Positions 20,090 to 33,306 of a stretch of DNA of 57,004 nucleotides are shown here, piece after piece. The stretch comes from Zarea fungicola (Eukaryota > Ascomycota > Sordariomycetes > Hypocreales > Cordycipitaceae): assembly GCA_900169235.1 (NCBI GenBank), contig FWCC01000454.1:1-57004 (forward strand), given 5' to 3'. The stretch's first letter is position 1. Each line of letters begins with the position of its first letter. Both the position numbers and the translations under genes were made by a program. The notes beneath the pieces are model-generated. The model was not told where the DNA came from. It made no database searches and worked only from the letters and a program-made list of their open reading frames with translations.

Positions 20090-21490
20090 TTTAATTGCTT
20101 GTCAAAGGTCCTTGTTTAAAATGTGAATGTGATGCAGGTGTATGTGGTCAGCTCTCGTGAAGTGAGCTTTGGGCGGTCTAGCCCATGGCCCGGTGGCGGG
20201 ATGTAGTGACTGCCAGTGGCAGTGGCAGCCTATCCCCACCAGTGCTCGGTTTTAGGTTGAGAACCGGCCATCTATAAATGGAGGTGAATACATGTAAGAA
20301 TTGCTCCTTCTTCTATGTTATCCTTCTTCGTTTCTATTTTAAAAAAAAATCTTTCTCTTGTTTCATTCATTTGTTTTTCCTTCTGTTCCAAATCGTGCTG
20401 CACCGGATGAGCACCTGCCCTTGTTGTGATAGCGAGAGCCGCCGATCTCGCACCTGTTGAGAGCACTCTGAGCCGAGTTGGATAGTGACTGGGGGGGTGC
20501 ATTTATACTGGCCTTACGGATACATCCGTGGACGATGGCCTATACTCGGTAACTACGTCAGGAATACTAATTAATGTACCTAGCATAAGGCATGTTAACT
20601 TGTTCTCCCGTTCTTCACAGCTCTCAAAACAACTTTTTTTTGTTCAGAAAGGTTAGTTGGCTGAATTGTCGGATTCTTAAATTAGTGAAAGGAATTTTCT
20701 ACTATGTCTTCCATTGGAACAAGTCACCATCGTCACAATGCACAATAACACGGCTGATCATTTGAGGCACATTTCCCACAGACCCGACTATTCCCAAACG
20801 CTCCGCCGAATTGTGCCAACACGTTTAAACAAATTGTCTATCTACTTTATCTGGGCAATGTTAAAAGTACCGATTTTTGGAAATATGTGGAGAGCTCGAG
20901 TGCAGATAACTGTCCAGTCGGAGTGCGCGTCTTCAATCCGATACTCATCAATTGCAAAAGCTTTTAGATGCACAAGGATGGATACCGGTTCAATCTATGG
21001 CACGGCTAGTGACGCCACGATGTGCGGATGGGCCGAATAGACTGTGCAGTTCGCCACCCGCCTATTTCCATGGCTGCAGGTTATCCCAGAGGCAATTTGT
21101 TGGGCGATAAAGACATGCCTGCAGGTTGCTTGTGGTGCTGTGTTGTGTGGGTAACCGTGCAACCATGGAACCGTGCTCCCAGTTCGCTAATTACTGGCTT
21201 GGCTGTCGCCTGGTCGCTAGCGTTGTCCGCCGTCAGCGCCACATCCACCTGCAAGGTCGTCGCTCCAAGACAATCTTGATTCTCGTCCGTTCTGTCAACA
21301 TAGAAAACTCAAACCGCTCATATCAGTTTTCATCGACCAGGACCTCAATTCATCAGCTGCTTTCATTTCTTCAAAATCAATTGTCCCCTAGTGGTACTGC
21401 ATCTACAGCGTCGACTGTTAGCTGTGACCTCTACCCCGCGTCATTAACACAAGCTAATTGGAGCCTGGAGCGCCACGCCTTGCAACTATC
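20090..21490. other. 1.4 kb divergent promoter region, MCX1 and glycogen branching enzyme
   Basis: No gene is supported; open frames of about 100 codons (20714-21040, 21126-21506) lack an ATG or a protein-like pattern. A short GGCAGT-type tandem lies at 20211-20227. A TATAAA lies near 20272. A CCCCT element at 21385-21389 is a stress-response-type motif of the kind found before yeast glycogen genes, but one pentamer is weak evidence. Confidence 0.5.
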
Positions 21491-23945
21491 ATGGCCGCAC
21501 CTGTAACCTCCGACATGCCGACAGATGGCACTGGTTCGTGCTATCTAGATTGTTTTATTTACTTGATCCTGCTAACCAATACTTTCAGGTGTTGTAAAGC
21601 TCGACCCATGGTTGGAGCCTTTCAGTGATGCCCTCAGACGCCGGTTTGGCAAAGCTCAAGAATGGGTCCACAGGATCGAACAATCCGAGGGCGGCATGGA
21701 GAGCTTCACAAGGGTGAGAGAATTTTAGTCGTTAACCATGGTGGTTGAATCATATCCGACTGATATTTAAATAGGGCTTCGAAAAATTCGGATTCAATGT
21801 CCTGTCCAATGGTGACATCCAATACCGAGAATGGGCACCAAATGCTACAGAGGCCTATCTTATAGGAGATTTCAGTGAGGAATATTCACAAGGCCTAATA
21901 ATTATTATTTCAACTAACTTGGTCTCTAGATGAATGGAATCGCACCTCTCATCCCATGAAAAAAAATGCAGATGGCTCCTTCACGGTTGTGGTACCTTCC
22001 AAAGCGGGAGTTGCTGCGATCCCTCACAACTCCAAGGTTAAGGTACGTACTCTGCAATTGCGACCGCTTTTATCATTGTCTAACTATTTCTCAAGATATC
22101 TCTGGTACTCCCCAACGGTGAACGATTGGACAGGCTGCCTGCGTGGATTAAGTATGTCACTCAAGACTTGAGTGTATCTCCAGTCTACGATGCTCGATTC
22201 TGGAATCCGCCGGCCTCGGAAAGGTACCAATTCAAGCACCCACGTCCTCAGAAGCCTGAGAGTGCTCGCATTTATGAAGCCCACGTGGGAATCTCTACCC
22301 CCGAGCAAAGAGTGGCCACGTACAAGGAATTCACTCAGAATATGCTGCCCAGAATAAAAAATCTCGGCTACAACGTCATTCAGCTCATGGCCGTCATGGA
22401 ACACGCATACTATGCCAGCTTTGGCTACCAAATCAACAATTTCTTTGCAGCCAGCAGTCGGTATGGTCCTCCTGAAGATCTCAAGGAACTGATCGATACC
22501 GCACACGGCATGGGTATCGTCGTTCTCCTCGATGTTGTCCATAGCCACGCATCCAAAAATGTCTTGGATGGCTTAAATAATTTCGACGGCACTGATCACC
22601 AATACTTCCATGGTGGTGGCAAAGGAAATCATGACCAGTGGGACAGTCGTCTCTTCAATTATGGACACCCTGAGGTGCTGCGTTTTCTCCTTAGCAATTT
22701 GCGCTTCTGGATGGATGAGTACCAATTCGATGGCTTCCGTTTCGATGGAGTCACAAGCATGCTATACATTCATCACGGCGTCGGGGCGTAAGTTACAACC
22801 CCAAACTTCCAGTAACAGTAATACTAACCAGCTCTAGTGGGTTTTCGGGTGGTTACCATGAGTATTTTGGCTCCGATGTTGACGAAGAAGCCGTTGTTTA
22901 CATGACGCTTGCCAATCAGATGCTTCATGCACTTTATCCAGAATGCATCACCATTGCTGAAGATGTTTCTGGAATGCCTGCCTTGTGTGTTCCGACACAG
23001 CTTGGCGGCGTCGGCTTCGACTATCGATTGGCCATGGCAATCCCTGACATGTGGATCAAGATCCTCAAAGAGTTGCAGGATGAGCAGTGGGATATCGCCA
23101 ATATCTGCTTCACGTTGACAAACCGAAGACATGGTGAAAAAACCATCGCATATTGTGAAAGTCATGACCAGGCGTAAGTGACCCGTCTCTCGTTTTGAAC
23201 TTTGCGCTGACATCAAATAGCCTTGTTGGCGACAAGACATTGATGATGCATCTTTGTGACGCAGAGATGTATACCAACATGTCCGTGCTGTCTCCCCTGA
23301 CGCCTGTTATTGATCGCGGAATGGCTCTACATAAATTGATTCGACTTCTTACCCACAGCTTGGGCGGCGAAGGCTACCTGAACTTTGAGGGCAATGAATT
23401 TGGACATCCTGAGTGGCTCGACTTCCCCCGCGCCGGCAACAACAATTCATTCTGGTATGCCCGTCGTCAGTTGAATCTCACAGACGAGGATCACTTGCGA
23501 TACCAATTTTTGAACAACTTCGACGCCTTGATGAACCAATGCGAAGCAAAATACGGATGGCTCCATGCCCCGCAGGCCTATATCTCACTGAAGCACGAAG
23601 GAGACAAAGTGATTGTCTTTGAAAGGGCGGGACTGGTCTTCGTTTTCAATTTCCACCCAACCAACAGCTTTAGCGATTATCGAATCGGCGTCGATGTAGC
23701 CGGGGTGTACAAGGTTGTTCTACAAACTGACAGCAAGGAAGTCGGCGGTCACACCAGAATAGATGAGAATGTTCGCGTCTTCACTACGCCAATGGAATGG
23801 AACGGGAGAAAGAACTGGGCACAAGTTTACATCCCGTCCCGAACAGCACTTGTAAGTCCAACTCATTCCCGAAGGAGCGATTGTGTGTACTAATGACAAC
23901 ACCAAAAATCAGGTACTGGCACTAGAAAATGCCGTTGCTCAGTAA
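21491..23945 (+). CDS. GLC3: 1,4-alpha-glucan (glycogen) branching enzyme, GH13
   Basis: Transfers alpha-1,4-glucan segments to make alpha-1,6 branches in glycogen; cytosolic. Eight exons: 21491-21533, 21589-21713, 21775-21874, 21930-22042, 22096-22787, 22838-23173, 23221-23851 and 23913-23945. They total 690 aa, the usual length for eukaryotic branching enzymes. All seven introns are 47-61 bp and keep the frame. The N-terminal CBM48 module spans ~50-130 ([20 protein letters not shown]). The GH13 barrel follows: DVVHSH (273-278), GFRFDGV with the nucleophile D344, the acid/base E399 in AEDVSG, and D468 in ESHDQA. The C-terminal all-beta domain ends LENAVAQ. The last exon codes for only ten residues. 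Intron 4 uses an AAG acceptor. The divergent neighbour is MCX1, and ATP2 follows on the same strand. Confidence 0.95.
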
Positions 23946-24687
23946 TTGCAAATTCTGTCTCGAATTTCTCAAATTGGGTCCATATGTGCAAGGCCAAATT
24001 TACCGGGCAGCAATTTGGCTTCACTTGATCATTTAGCCGGGGGGTCCGTCGAGCAATGGCAGAAAAAAAAAATGCACTGAGGAACTGGCCAGTTTGCTGA
24101 AGACTGCCCCTGCTTGCTTGTTCTCGAAGGACTTTCCCCTAGTAAAAATAAGGGGCGCCAATGAGCTTTGAGCCTGCTTCCTCAGGCACCACGGGAAAGA
24201 GGAGCTGGCGCGTGGCCATTATTACTGTCTCTTTACTCCCTAAATTCGCCGAGAGGTATTACTCACACTGTGTACTTTATATTGAGTGGAGTAGCCATCA
24301 AATAATATGTATCTTTTTGCAACACTCATTACCCTCATAAACTCGAGAAGAGCCTCTTTGAAGTCCCATTTAATATTGTAGAATGTTGAATTGGTCTACA
24401 GAATAAAATTAATATTCGTATCACCCACCAAAATTAATTTCCTAGACAGCAACGACCTTTTGTCACGGTGAAGGGAATTCCCGGAGGTTGGCGAACGTTC
24501 ACTTTCTGGCACTGTAAGGGGTATCGTCACATAATTTCAGCTTAGCGCCACACGTGACTTGTGAGAAAGCTCTAACCGACGAAGTCCTCAGTTCCGGAGC
24601 AAAACTGCTCACTCTGCAAAAGTTCTCCCCAGGTGCAACCAATCTCTCTCCACTCCCATCACTGATCGCTCTCTGTCATCTGGCAAG
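23946..24687. other. Intergenic region and ATP2 promoter
   Basis: A 742 bp gap. The left part is the 3' end of the branching-enzyme gene, including an A-run at 24061-24071. The right part is the ATP2 promoter, with an E-box at 24551-24558 and CCAAT boxes near 24155 and at 24638-24642. No gene is seen. Confidence 0.55.
24551..24558. promoter_or_regulatory. E-box CACGTGAC upstream of ATP2
   Basis: CACGTGAC lies 130 bp before the ATP2 ATG. It shares the CACGTGAC core with the COX5 promoter site. This is a candidate site for a Cbf1-like bHLH factor; the role is inferred from the motif match and shared position only. Confidence 0.42.
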
Positions 24688-26589
<1,902 letters not shown>

Positions 26590-27131
26590 GGTGGGCAAAA
26601 CGGCCTTTGCTATATAATACCAGGAGGTGTAGAAGTCGGGCCTGTGTATAGATCAGAGGAACAGAAGCCAGCGCGGTTTCTTCTAAAGCTCCTTTAAGTA
26701 GTCTCTTTTGTGGGCTGTGTACCAAGAAATCAATAAAATTCCTCTTGTATTGAATGGAGTTTCCTTTGTTAACATTACACTTTTTCCTTCATGCTTTCTT
26801 TCAAAGAGTGATTTGCGTGCAAAAGTGATGAAAGTTTCAGGTGTTCAATAAAGTGGCACAAGTATCTATGGGACTGAAGAACAAACATGGAATGGAACCA
26901 GAATTTCTAGCCAATATCATGTCTTGACTAGTCCATTCTTGCATTCAACTACTGGATACATAGGCGCTGTGTTATTACAAAATTCTGCATTAATGAAGCT
27001 GAAGGGGTGTGGAAGTCGCTGTAAATAAAATAAAGTGCAAGGCAGAATAGTAGGGGGCTTTCCCAACGCTAGACACGAAGAAGAATGCTCCCTATTCGCG
27101 AGACCTTTCAGGGATCGGATGCTCTGGTGTT
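26590..27131. other. Convergent intergenic region ATP2 / Zn2Cys6 gene
   Basis: 3' ends of two converging genes. It contains a poly(A)-signal-like AATAAA for ATP2 (listed separately). No open frame of note. Confidence 0.6.
26732..26737 (+). terminator. ATP2: Candidate poly(A) signal of ATP2
   Basis: AATAAA lies 143 bases after the ATP2 stop codon, a normal distance for a fungal 3' UTR, followed by T-rich sequence. Fungal poly(A) signals are loose, so this is only a candidate. Confidence 0.4.
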
Positions 27132-28979
27132 CTAAACAGCTGGCAAAGGGAGACCGGTTTCTTGGTCCATGGCATAGGCGGGAAGCTCTGGGACGATAAG
27201 TCGACCACGATCATCAACAAAATCCTCCCGTTGTTCCCAAAACGGCCTAACCATCCCCGGGAATGGCCATTGTCCTTCCACCCATTGTGGATTATCCGTC
27301 AGTAAACGACTAATTTCCTGGACATCGTCCGTCGCCAGTGCTGCGCGCGGCACGTCAACGAACTCGCTAAACGAGGACCCCAGGAAATTCAAAATGTCAG
27401 AGATGGTCTTCTGGCCGACGTTCTCCATCCACCACACTCGCGTCGTGAGTTTGAGGAATACAGCATAGTGGCAGATGATGACAAGACTTCGTGGGTCCTT
27501 TTGCGCGGCAAGTTCAATGAAATCAGAGGGGAGAAAGGTGAACCAAGTTATAATGCGCAGTCTCATCATGGGACCAAGGTCTTTCCTCAGATGCTCGTAC
27601 GGTGACCCGAGATATGGAAGTGTTTTGATGTATATGTCCCGGTTGTTTATCGCCAAGTCCCCGTCTTGGTAATTGTATACCATGTTCCACAAATTATAAG
27701 GAATATAGAATCTGCCGTGGTCCAGATTCAATGGTGGCCGATAGAATAACTTGGACATGCCGGTTTTTATGAGGCGCTGAACAGTTGCACGTTCGATCAT
27801 GATCCCAATGCCGCGCCATACCCTCATCCAATAGAGAATATAGAGTTGATCCTCTGCGGTGTCATCCCTGAACCCTTCTGAAGATATTGCCGTCATGAGA
27901 AGTGAGTTCACTAACAAATATTGGAATGTCTCTGGGTCTGCAATCTTCATGTCGGCATTGAATTGTGCCAGCGCCACTCCAGTGTATTCGAAGATCAGGT
28001 CATGGTTGAAGGAAACTTTCATGTGCTTCATATGCAACGCTGTTATTGCATACATGCTGTTCATGAGGGATGTGGAGCAGTTACCATACTGATGAACGGC
28101 GGTACTAAGTAATTCACCAGAAATCTGATGGTCTGTCGGATCAACATTAAACGAGGAGGATGTGTACTGCGTGAAAAACCTCACCATGAACTGTGTTGAC
28201 TCCAAGGTTGCAGCAGATGGACTCCAAGCTGGATGAAGGTGTGGTATGAGCTGTTTAGTTGTTGCAAGTTGAGTCATCCTGTCAGGCATTCTGTTCAGTC
28301 GTCTATTTGCAACTGACACCAATTCGTGAAAAGCATTTGACCTTTGTATCAGCAATGTTGTTTGAGAAGCTTCAGTGCGTGTGGTCGGGGGCATCACTAT
28401 CGGCCGTTGAGGCTGTGCTGCAAAGTGTTGGTTGTATTGGCTGTACTCATCGACCATCCTCTTGAGGAGCTGATCCCGCAAATCGGGCGTTATGCTCTCA
28501 AAAATGTTGCGCTGCGAGTCTTGAAGCTTTTGAAATTGGCCATGAATATCTTGTTCGTTTGTAAGGACTTGCTGCAGTTCCTGCATTTGCGGGTATTTTT
28601 GAAGGAACAGAATCTGACGGTCGGGTGTGAGAACCAGGAAGATTATGCGCTGTCTGACCTGAAGTTCCTGGAACAGATCTCTCTGGAGCTGGAGGTTGGC
28701 GATCGCCTGCTGTTCCTGGGGATAGGCCTGTTGCTGCTGGTATTGTTGAGCTTGCCCGGACATTTGAGAACCCGATGCGGAAGCCCTCCTTGTCACCGCT
28801 TGGTAATGGCAATCTTCGCTTCTTAATCGACAAGCCCTGCATTTTGGCCGCTCTTCGCTGCATTTAACTTTTCGGGCCTTGCAGTTGACACAGCCTGTTC
28901 TTGTCTTCTTATGAGGTCTTTTGCTGTGGTACGGCTTGGGGGCTCTTGTAAGAGCGTCTTGCGGCCGGTGTTCTGACAT
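27132..28979 (-). CDS. Zn2Cys6 transcription factor, Upc2-like zinc cluster, with internal repeat
   Basis: Single-exon gene of 615 aa; ATG at 28979-28977. A basic N-terminus (KRPHKKTRTG) leads into the zinc cluster with Cys30, 33, 40, 47, 50 and 57 (x2-x6-x6-x2-x6). The cluster reads GCVNCKARKVKCSEERPKC and is of the Upc2/sterol-uptake type. A Gln-rich stretch (72-99) follows. Then come two copies of a ~46-residue unit, with cores QRIIFLVLTPDRQILFLQ (110-127) and QRNIFESITPDLRDQLLK (156-173). The remaining 400 residues form a helical effector region with no ligand domain I can name (e.g. MYAITALHMKH, YWMRVWRGIGIMIE). This layout resembles a broad class of C6 proteins annotated as sterol-regulator-like, but a sterol role is not demonstrable. 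ATP2 converges on it, and an AAA ATPase gene is divergent. Confidence 0.85.
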   Translation of the reverse strand: MSEHRPQDALTRAPKPYHSKRPHKKTRTGCVNCKARKVKCSEERPKCRACRLRSEDCHYQAVTRRASASGSQMSGQAQQYQQQQAYPQEQQAIANLQLQRDLFQELQVRQRIIFLVLTPDRQILFLQKYPQMQELQQVLTNEQDIHGQFQKLQDSQRNIFESITPDLRDQLLKRMVDEYSQYNQHFAAQPQRPIVMPPTTRTEASQTTLLIQRSNAFHELVSVANRRLNRMPDRMTQLATTKQLIPHLHPAWSPSAATLESTQFMVRFFTQYTSSSFNVDPTDHQISGELLSTAVHQYGNCSTSLMNSMYAITALHMKHMKVSFNHDLIFEYTGVALAQFNADMKIADPETFQYLLVNSLLMTAISSEGFRDDTAEDQLYILYWMRVWRGIGIMIERATVQRLIKTGMSKLFYRPPLNLDHGRFYIPYNLWNMVYNYQDGDLAINNRDIYIKTLPYLGSPYEHLRKDLGPMMRLRIITWFTFLPSDFIELAAQKDPRSLVIICHYAVFLKLTTRVWWMENVGQKTISDILNFLGSSFSEFVDVPRAALATDDVQEISRLLTDNPQWVEGQWPFPGMVRPFWEQREDFVDDRGRLIVPELPAYAMDQETGLPLPAV

Positions 28980-30303
28980 CTTGACCGCGGTCTTCGCCCG
29001 TTCAAGACAGGTTAACGGTAGTTGTAGGGGTTTGAAGATTTGTTCTTATGGTGAACTTTGCTTTTCGACCTGCAATGACGGGGGTTTTTCAGATGGGATG
29101 CCTCGGCTCTGTTTGCATGACCTTGTTTAACAGCCAGCGAGTAGACATTTAATAGCGGATACAATAGGCAGAAGATGACAGCGGAACAGATGTTTGTTCT
29201 AATATTTGCCGCATATAAATTCTTAGCAGTTCAGTGACTTTTTGTGAACATATGACTCGATGCTGAGGAAGAGACAAGCAGTGCTGAGCCGTGATGACGA
29301 CGGAGAGCTCCTGCTCATGGGCTGTTGGCATAGGCTAAACTACGTTGGGAAAGTTGCCTCAAGGCTGGCTCATCGGTGGTTGCCACAATTTGTGTCGTGT
29401 CCCTCGGTTCAACAATTAGTCCCCCTAATTTGTTACAAGCCAGCCTGTAACTAACGGAATAGTTACCTACCTGTTACATTATTAGGTGAGGGAGACGCGA
29501 CGATGGCAAGTGGGTCGTGATGCGGCCTCACCAACATCGTTGACCTCCAAAACGCGTACCAGCCTGTCACTTGTACTCCAAACTGAAATATGAGAAGGCC
29601 GGGATTGTAATCAGCCAGGGTTTTAAGTACTCAACCTTAGTTGAATGTGTGGTTTGTTTCTGGCAGAGATGTACCCAGTAGCAGTAGTAACGTTAAGGAG
29701 TGAGTACAGCAATAATTCTAGTTACCTACCCTGTAATATAGTGAAAATTTTAACTGTTTCGTCCTCGCTAAAGTCTGCTGCTCCTGGTGCTTTTTTTCTC
29801 TCATGTTCGTTCCCTCACCTATGGTGGGATATATGCATGCGCATTGGAATGTCCTGCTTCGATCTCGTGCTTTTGTTTTGGCTCTTGTCAACAGCACCGA
29901 CCTTTGCTGCAACTTTGTGTGGTTACCCGGCTTAGCAACAACATGCCAATATGAGGATAACATAGACACGCGAGAATGATAAGGGCACCACAATACTTTC
30001 GGGGACCAAAAACACACAATTAAATAATACCACTGAAATAATATTGTATCACCATGTTGAGAAGCATGTCGGCCAGGTATGGTATGACGACGGCAGCCGT
30101 CAAGAACCCGCTCACGTAATCCACTTGCCGGGCAGATTTAATTTATCAGATTTAACAACCATCCAACCTTCAACGGCGACTAGCCAGGCCAGCCCAGTAC
30201 ATTCACTACCCGTCAGTAATCAATTCAATTGAACCCATAGCAAGGTCCCGAGAAAACTCCATCAATCCAACACACACTGCGCTGGTGGCGGCACACCGCC
30301 CCC
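28980..30303. other. 1.3 kb divergent promoter region
   Basis: The region lies between the Zn2Cys6 gene and the AAA ATPase gene. The longest frames (29645-29935 plus strand, 29718-30017 minus strand) overlap each other antisense. Neither shows splice support or recognisable protein features. Nothing else is seen. Confidence 0.5.
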
Positions 30304-33300
30304 ATGCGCCTCCAGTGTCTCGAAGTCGCCTCAACTGCTGCTCTTGCTACCAGACTGCAGAGAGGGCTTGGCTCCAGCCACCATTTTTCTACATCAGCAT
30401 GCCGGCATAGTGGCTTCGGCAATGGCGGCCGCCCATCCGAGGATTCAGCGTCCGAACATAACGGCGAAATAGAGGCACAAGGCAGTGGAGAAGTCTCTGG
30501 TGGGCGATCCCGGTCAGCGGTAGCGAGTTCTCTGAGAGGTCGACAGGCTCGACGAAAGCCGGCATCAGCTCTTCCTCCCGTCGAACTCCCGGCAAGCTTC
30601 ATCGAACAAAACCTCACAATATACGAAGAAAAAAGTCAACCAAAGCTCCCACTCGCCCTAGCCGCAGACACCAAGGTCGAGAAAGTATCCCGACTATTCC
30701 CCGCGACTACAACCGATACACAAAACTCGAACGAATCAATTGAAAAATACTTTGAAGCTGCCGTAGATAAATTGATCATCCGTCAGAACCAGATTGCGGC
30801 GGACTTTGCGCAACGGCAAACTGGGAAAGGCGCGTTGAGCTGGGAGTCCTCAGAATCAATTGCTAAAGCCGTGAGAACATGGGACATGATTCTTGATGCA
30901 TCGTGGCATTTAACTGATGCCCTGTATCCAGCCCGCCAAGCAGAATACATATACAAGAAGCGTCCGTTTTGGTGGTGGCATATACATCAGGACTTTGATC
31001 GCCGACGAAATGTATTTCGTGACCAGTTCGTCTCGCTTGGTGTATCGCTTGATCACCACCTTACAGCCGGGGAAGACCTTGATGTATCCCTATCCCACGC
31101 ATTCGCCGGGTTTCATATAGATACTTTTGTGGCCCTACGAAAGGCAATGGCTCGCGAATTGCAAACGAAAGCCCCAACAAGTTTTGACCCCAAAACAGGC
31201 AAGCGTCCTCTCAATATTCTGTCACTGTCTGGCTATGGCGGCAATGCCATAGCGCAATCGATTGCCGCACATATTGCGCATGAGGGATTCGACATGATTC
31301 ACTTAGATGCACAGGACCTGTCAGTCCTCATCGGAGAGTATATTGGCCAGAACTGGGCATATTCGCGTGGCGCGGTGTCCATGATGGGATTTCGTGCCGC
31401 TGAAATCAACGGAAAGCTTGCACAAGACCCGGAGATTGCTCGACAGGCATCCGAAGAAGAGGAGATGGACTCGGATTCAATTCTGAGTGCGAGAGTGGCT
31501 GCTGCCGGAAACTTGGAAGAAGACCTTCACAAGCTCAAGCATGGCGGTTTTGATTGCTTTGGAAAGTGGGATGCTCTGAAAATTGACAAAGTTTTGGATC
31601 ATATCATTCGTTCAGTGCAGAAAACAGCCCCAGCCAGCAAGCGACCAGTCCTTATTCATCTGCATGATATCGTTGAGCTCTCCATGACAGTCGAAGGATC
31701 CTTCATACTGGCCCGCCTACGCGCCCTTGTCGACGCAGCGTGGCAGAGCGGCTTACAGATTGCAATTTTTGGAACGTCATCGAGCGAAAATCCCTCGGAT
31801 GAATATCAAAATACTCTCCGAGAGTTGGCCTACGGGGACTTTGTTGTAAGCCGTCATCTGCAACTCAGCCAGGCAGATGCGGTCAAATCTTCCACGAAGA
31901 TACAGGGAGAGCCGCCTGTTGACTTACAAGCAACCAATTACCTTTTTGAGAATATTCAAAATATCAAAAGAATGATGCGCATCCTCCAACCAAAGATACA
32001 AATTCCGACAGACTGGATTGAGGCAACGCTGCTCGATTACATGAGTTCTGCCAACACGCAGCACCCGGCGTTTAGAGGAGGTATACTGCCAATACCTGAA
32101 GTCTACAACTTGGCATTGGCGCTCAACTCCAAAAAAGGCGATATGGAGGACTCTGTTTGCAGTGCTTTTCTTGAACGGTCCATCATGGGACCCCTTCGAC
32201 CGCAATCTGGCCAGAAATATTTGGATGAGGAGACGCTCGATCAGACCTCGTTCACCCGGGAGAATCAAGGATCCAACGAAGATACGAAGTCAGAGACCAA
32301 AGCCCTAGCGAAACTGAACGAATATGAGAAACGCATATCATCCGGCCTGATCAACAAAGAGAATCTGCGGACAACATTCGGAGATGTACATGTGCCTCCA
32401 GAAACTATAACAGCTCTTAAGCTTCTTACATCCCTGGCACTTGTCCGACCGGATGCTTTTGCATATGGAGTGCTAGCTGCGGACAAGATACCCGGATGTC
32501 TACTGTACGGGCCTCCGGGAACCGGCAAAACCATGCTGGCCAAGGCCGTCGCCAAGGAGAGCGGCGCTAATATGCTGGAAATTAGTGGCGCAACAATCAA
32601 CGACAAATGGGTAGGCGAAAGTGAAAAGCTTATTCGGGCGGTTTTCACACTCGCCAAGAAGCTTTCGCCCTGCGTAGTCTTCATTGACGAGGCCGACTCT
32701 CTGCTGGCCAACCGAAGCATGTTTAGCAACCGGCCCTCGCACCGTGAGCATATCAACCAGTTCCTAAAGGAGTGGGATGGCATGGAAGAAACGAATGCAT
32801 TCATCATGGTGGCCACAAACCGACCATTTGACCTGGATGATGCGGTGCTCCGCCGTCTTCCGCGAAAGCTCCTGGTTGATCTTCCACTGCGCGACGACCG
32901 TGCGGCCATCCTTAAGCTGCTCTTGCGAGACGAGACGCTGGATAGTTCTGTCTCGCTCGAGGACTACGCGGAGCGAACACCACATTACTCTGGTTCCGAC
33001 TTGAAGAATGTGTGTGTAGCGGCGGCCATGGCGGCTGTCGAGGAAGAAAATCAACTGGCCCTGAAGCACACCGGGGCCGGCCCGTTCCAGTACCCGGACA
33101 GGAGAGTCCTACGCGCTGAGCATTTCGAGAATGCGCTGAAGCAGATCCCTGCGAGCATCAGCGAGGACATGATGTCGCTCAAGATGATTCGGAAGTTTGA
33201 CGAGGAGTACGGAAACCGCAGGCGGGCCAAGAAGAAGTCAATGGGCTTTGGCATTCTGGATGAAAAACTTGCCAAGGATACGAATGCGGCTCGCATTCGA

Positions 33301-33306
33301 AACTGA
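30304..33306 (+). CDS. Large AAA ATPase of the meiotic/Msp1-like clade, probably mitochondrial
   Basis: Single-exon gene coding for 1000 aa. The N-terminus is Arg-, Ala- and Ser-rich without early acidic residues, ending in a FSTSACRH-type cleavage region, which suggests import into mitochondria. Residues ~100-700 are a helical region with no domain I recognise. It includes an odd aromatic patch (RPFWWWHIHQDFDRRR, ~220-235) and a degenerate ATPase-like stretch (RPLNILSLSGYGGNAIAQSIA, then PVLIHLHDIVEL). The C-terminal AAA module has Walker A GPPGTGKT (736-743), Walker B VVFIDEADSLL (from 791) and VLRRLPRKLLVDLP, the arginine-finger region typical of the Msp1/ATAD1, katanin and Vps4 clade. Similar ~1000-aa proteins occur in filamentous fungi, but I know of no defined function. 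Two AAA-like folds per chain is an inference. Confidence 0.85.
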   Translation: MRLQCLEVASTAALATRLQRGLGSSHHFSTSACRHSGFGNGGRPSEDSASEHNGEIEAQGSGEVSGGRSRSAVASSLRGRQARRKPASALPPVELPASFIEQNLTIYEEKSQPKLPLALAADTKVEKVSRLFPATTTDTQNSNESIEKYFEAAVDKLIIRQNQIAADFAQRQTGKGALSWESSESIAKAVRTWDMILDASWHLTDALYPARQAEYIYKKRPFWWWHIHQDFDRRRNVFRDQFVSLGVSLDHHLTAGEDLDVSLSHAFAGFHIDTFVALRKAMARELQTKAPTSFDPKTGKRPLNILSLSGYGGNAIAQSIAAHIAHEGFDMIHLDAQDLSVLIGEYIGQNWAYSRGAVSMMGFRAAEINGKLAQDPEIARQASEEEEMDSDSILSARVAAAGNLEEDLHKLKHGGFDCFGKWDALKIDKVLDHIIRSVQKTAPASKRPVLIHLHDIVELSMTVEGSFILARLRALVDAAWQSGLQIAIFGTSSSENPSDEYQNTLRELAYGDFVVSRHLQLSQADAVKSSTKIQGEPPVDLQATNYLFENIQNIKRMMRILQPKIQIPTDWIEATLLDYMSSANTQHPAFRGGILPIPEVYNLALALNSKKGDMEDSVCSAFLERSIMGPLRPQSGQKYLDEETLDQTSFTRENQGSNEDTKSETKALAKLNEYEKRISSGLINKENLRTTFGDVHVPPETITALKLLTSLALVRPDAFAYGVLAADKIPGCLLYGPPGTGKTMLAKAVAKESGANMLEISGATINDKWVGESEKLIRAVFTLAKKLSPCVVFIDEADSLLANRSMFSNRPSHREHINQFLKEWDGMEETNAFIMVATNRPFDLDDAVLRRLPRKLLVDLPLRDDRAAILKLLLRDETLDSSVSLEDYAERTPHYSGSDLKNVCVAAAMAAVEEENQLALKHTGAGPFQYPDRRVLRAEHFENALKQIPASISEDMMSLKMIRKFDEEYGNRRRAKKKSMGFGILDEKLAKDTNAARIRN

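Noticed and set aside
20714..21506. Short frames between MCX1 and the branching enzyme
   Set aside because: No ATG in good context, no splice support, no recognisable pattern.
29645..30017. Overlapping opposite-strand frames of about 100 codons
   Set aside because: Antisense to each other with no supporting signal; treated as promoter DNA.
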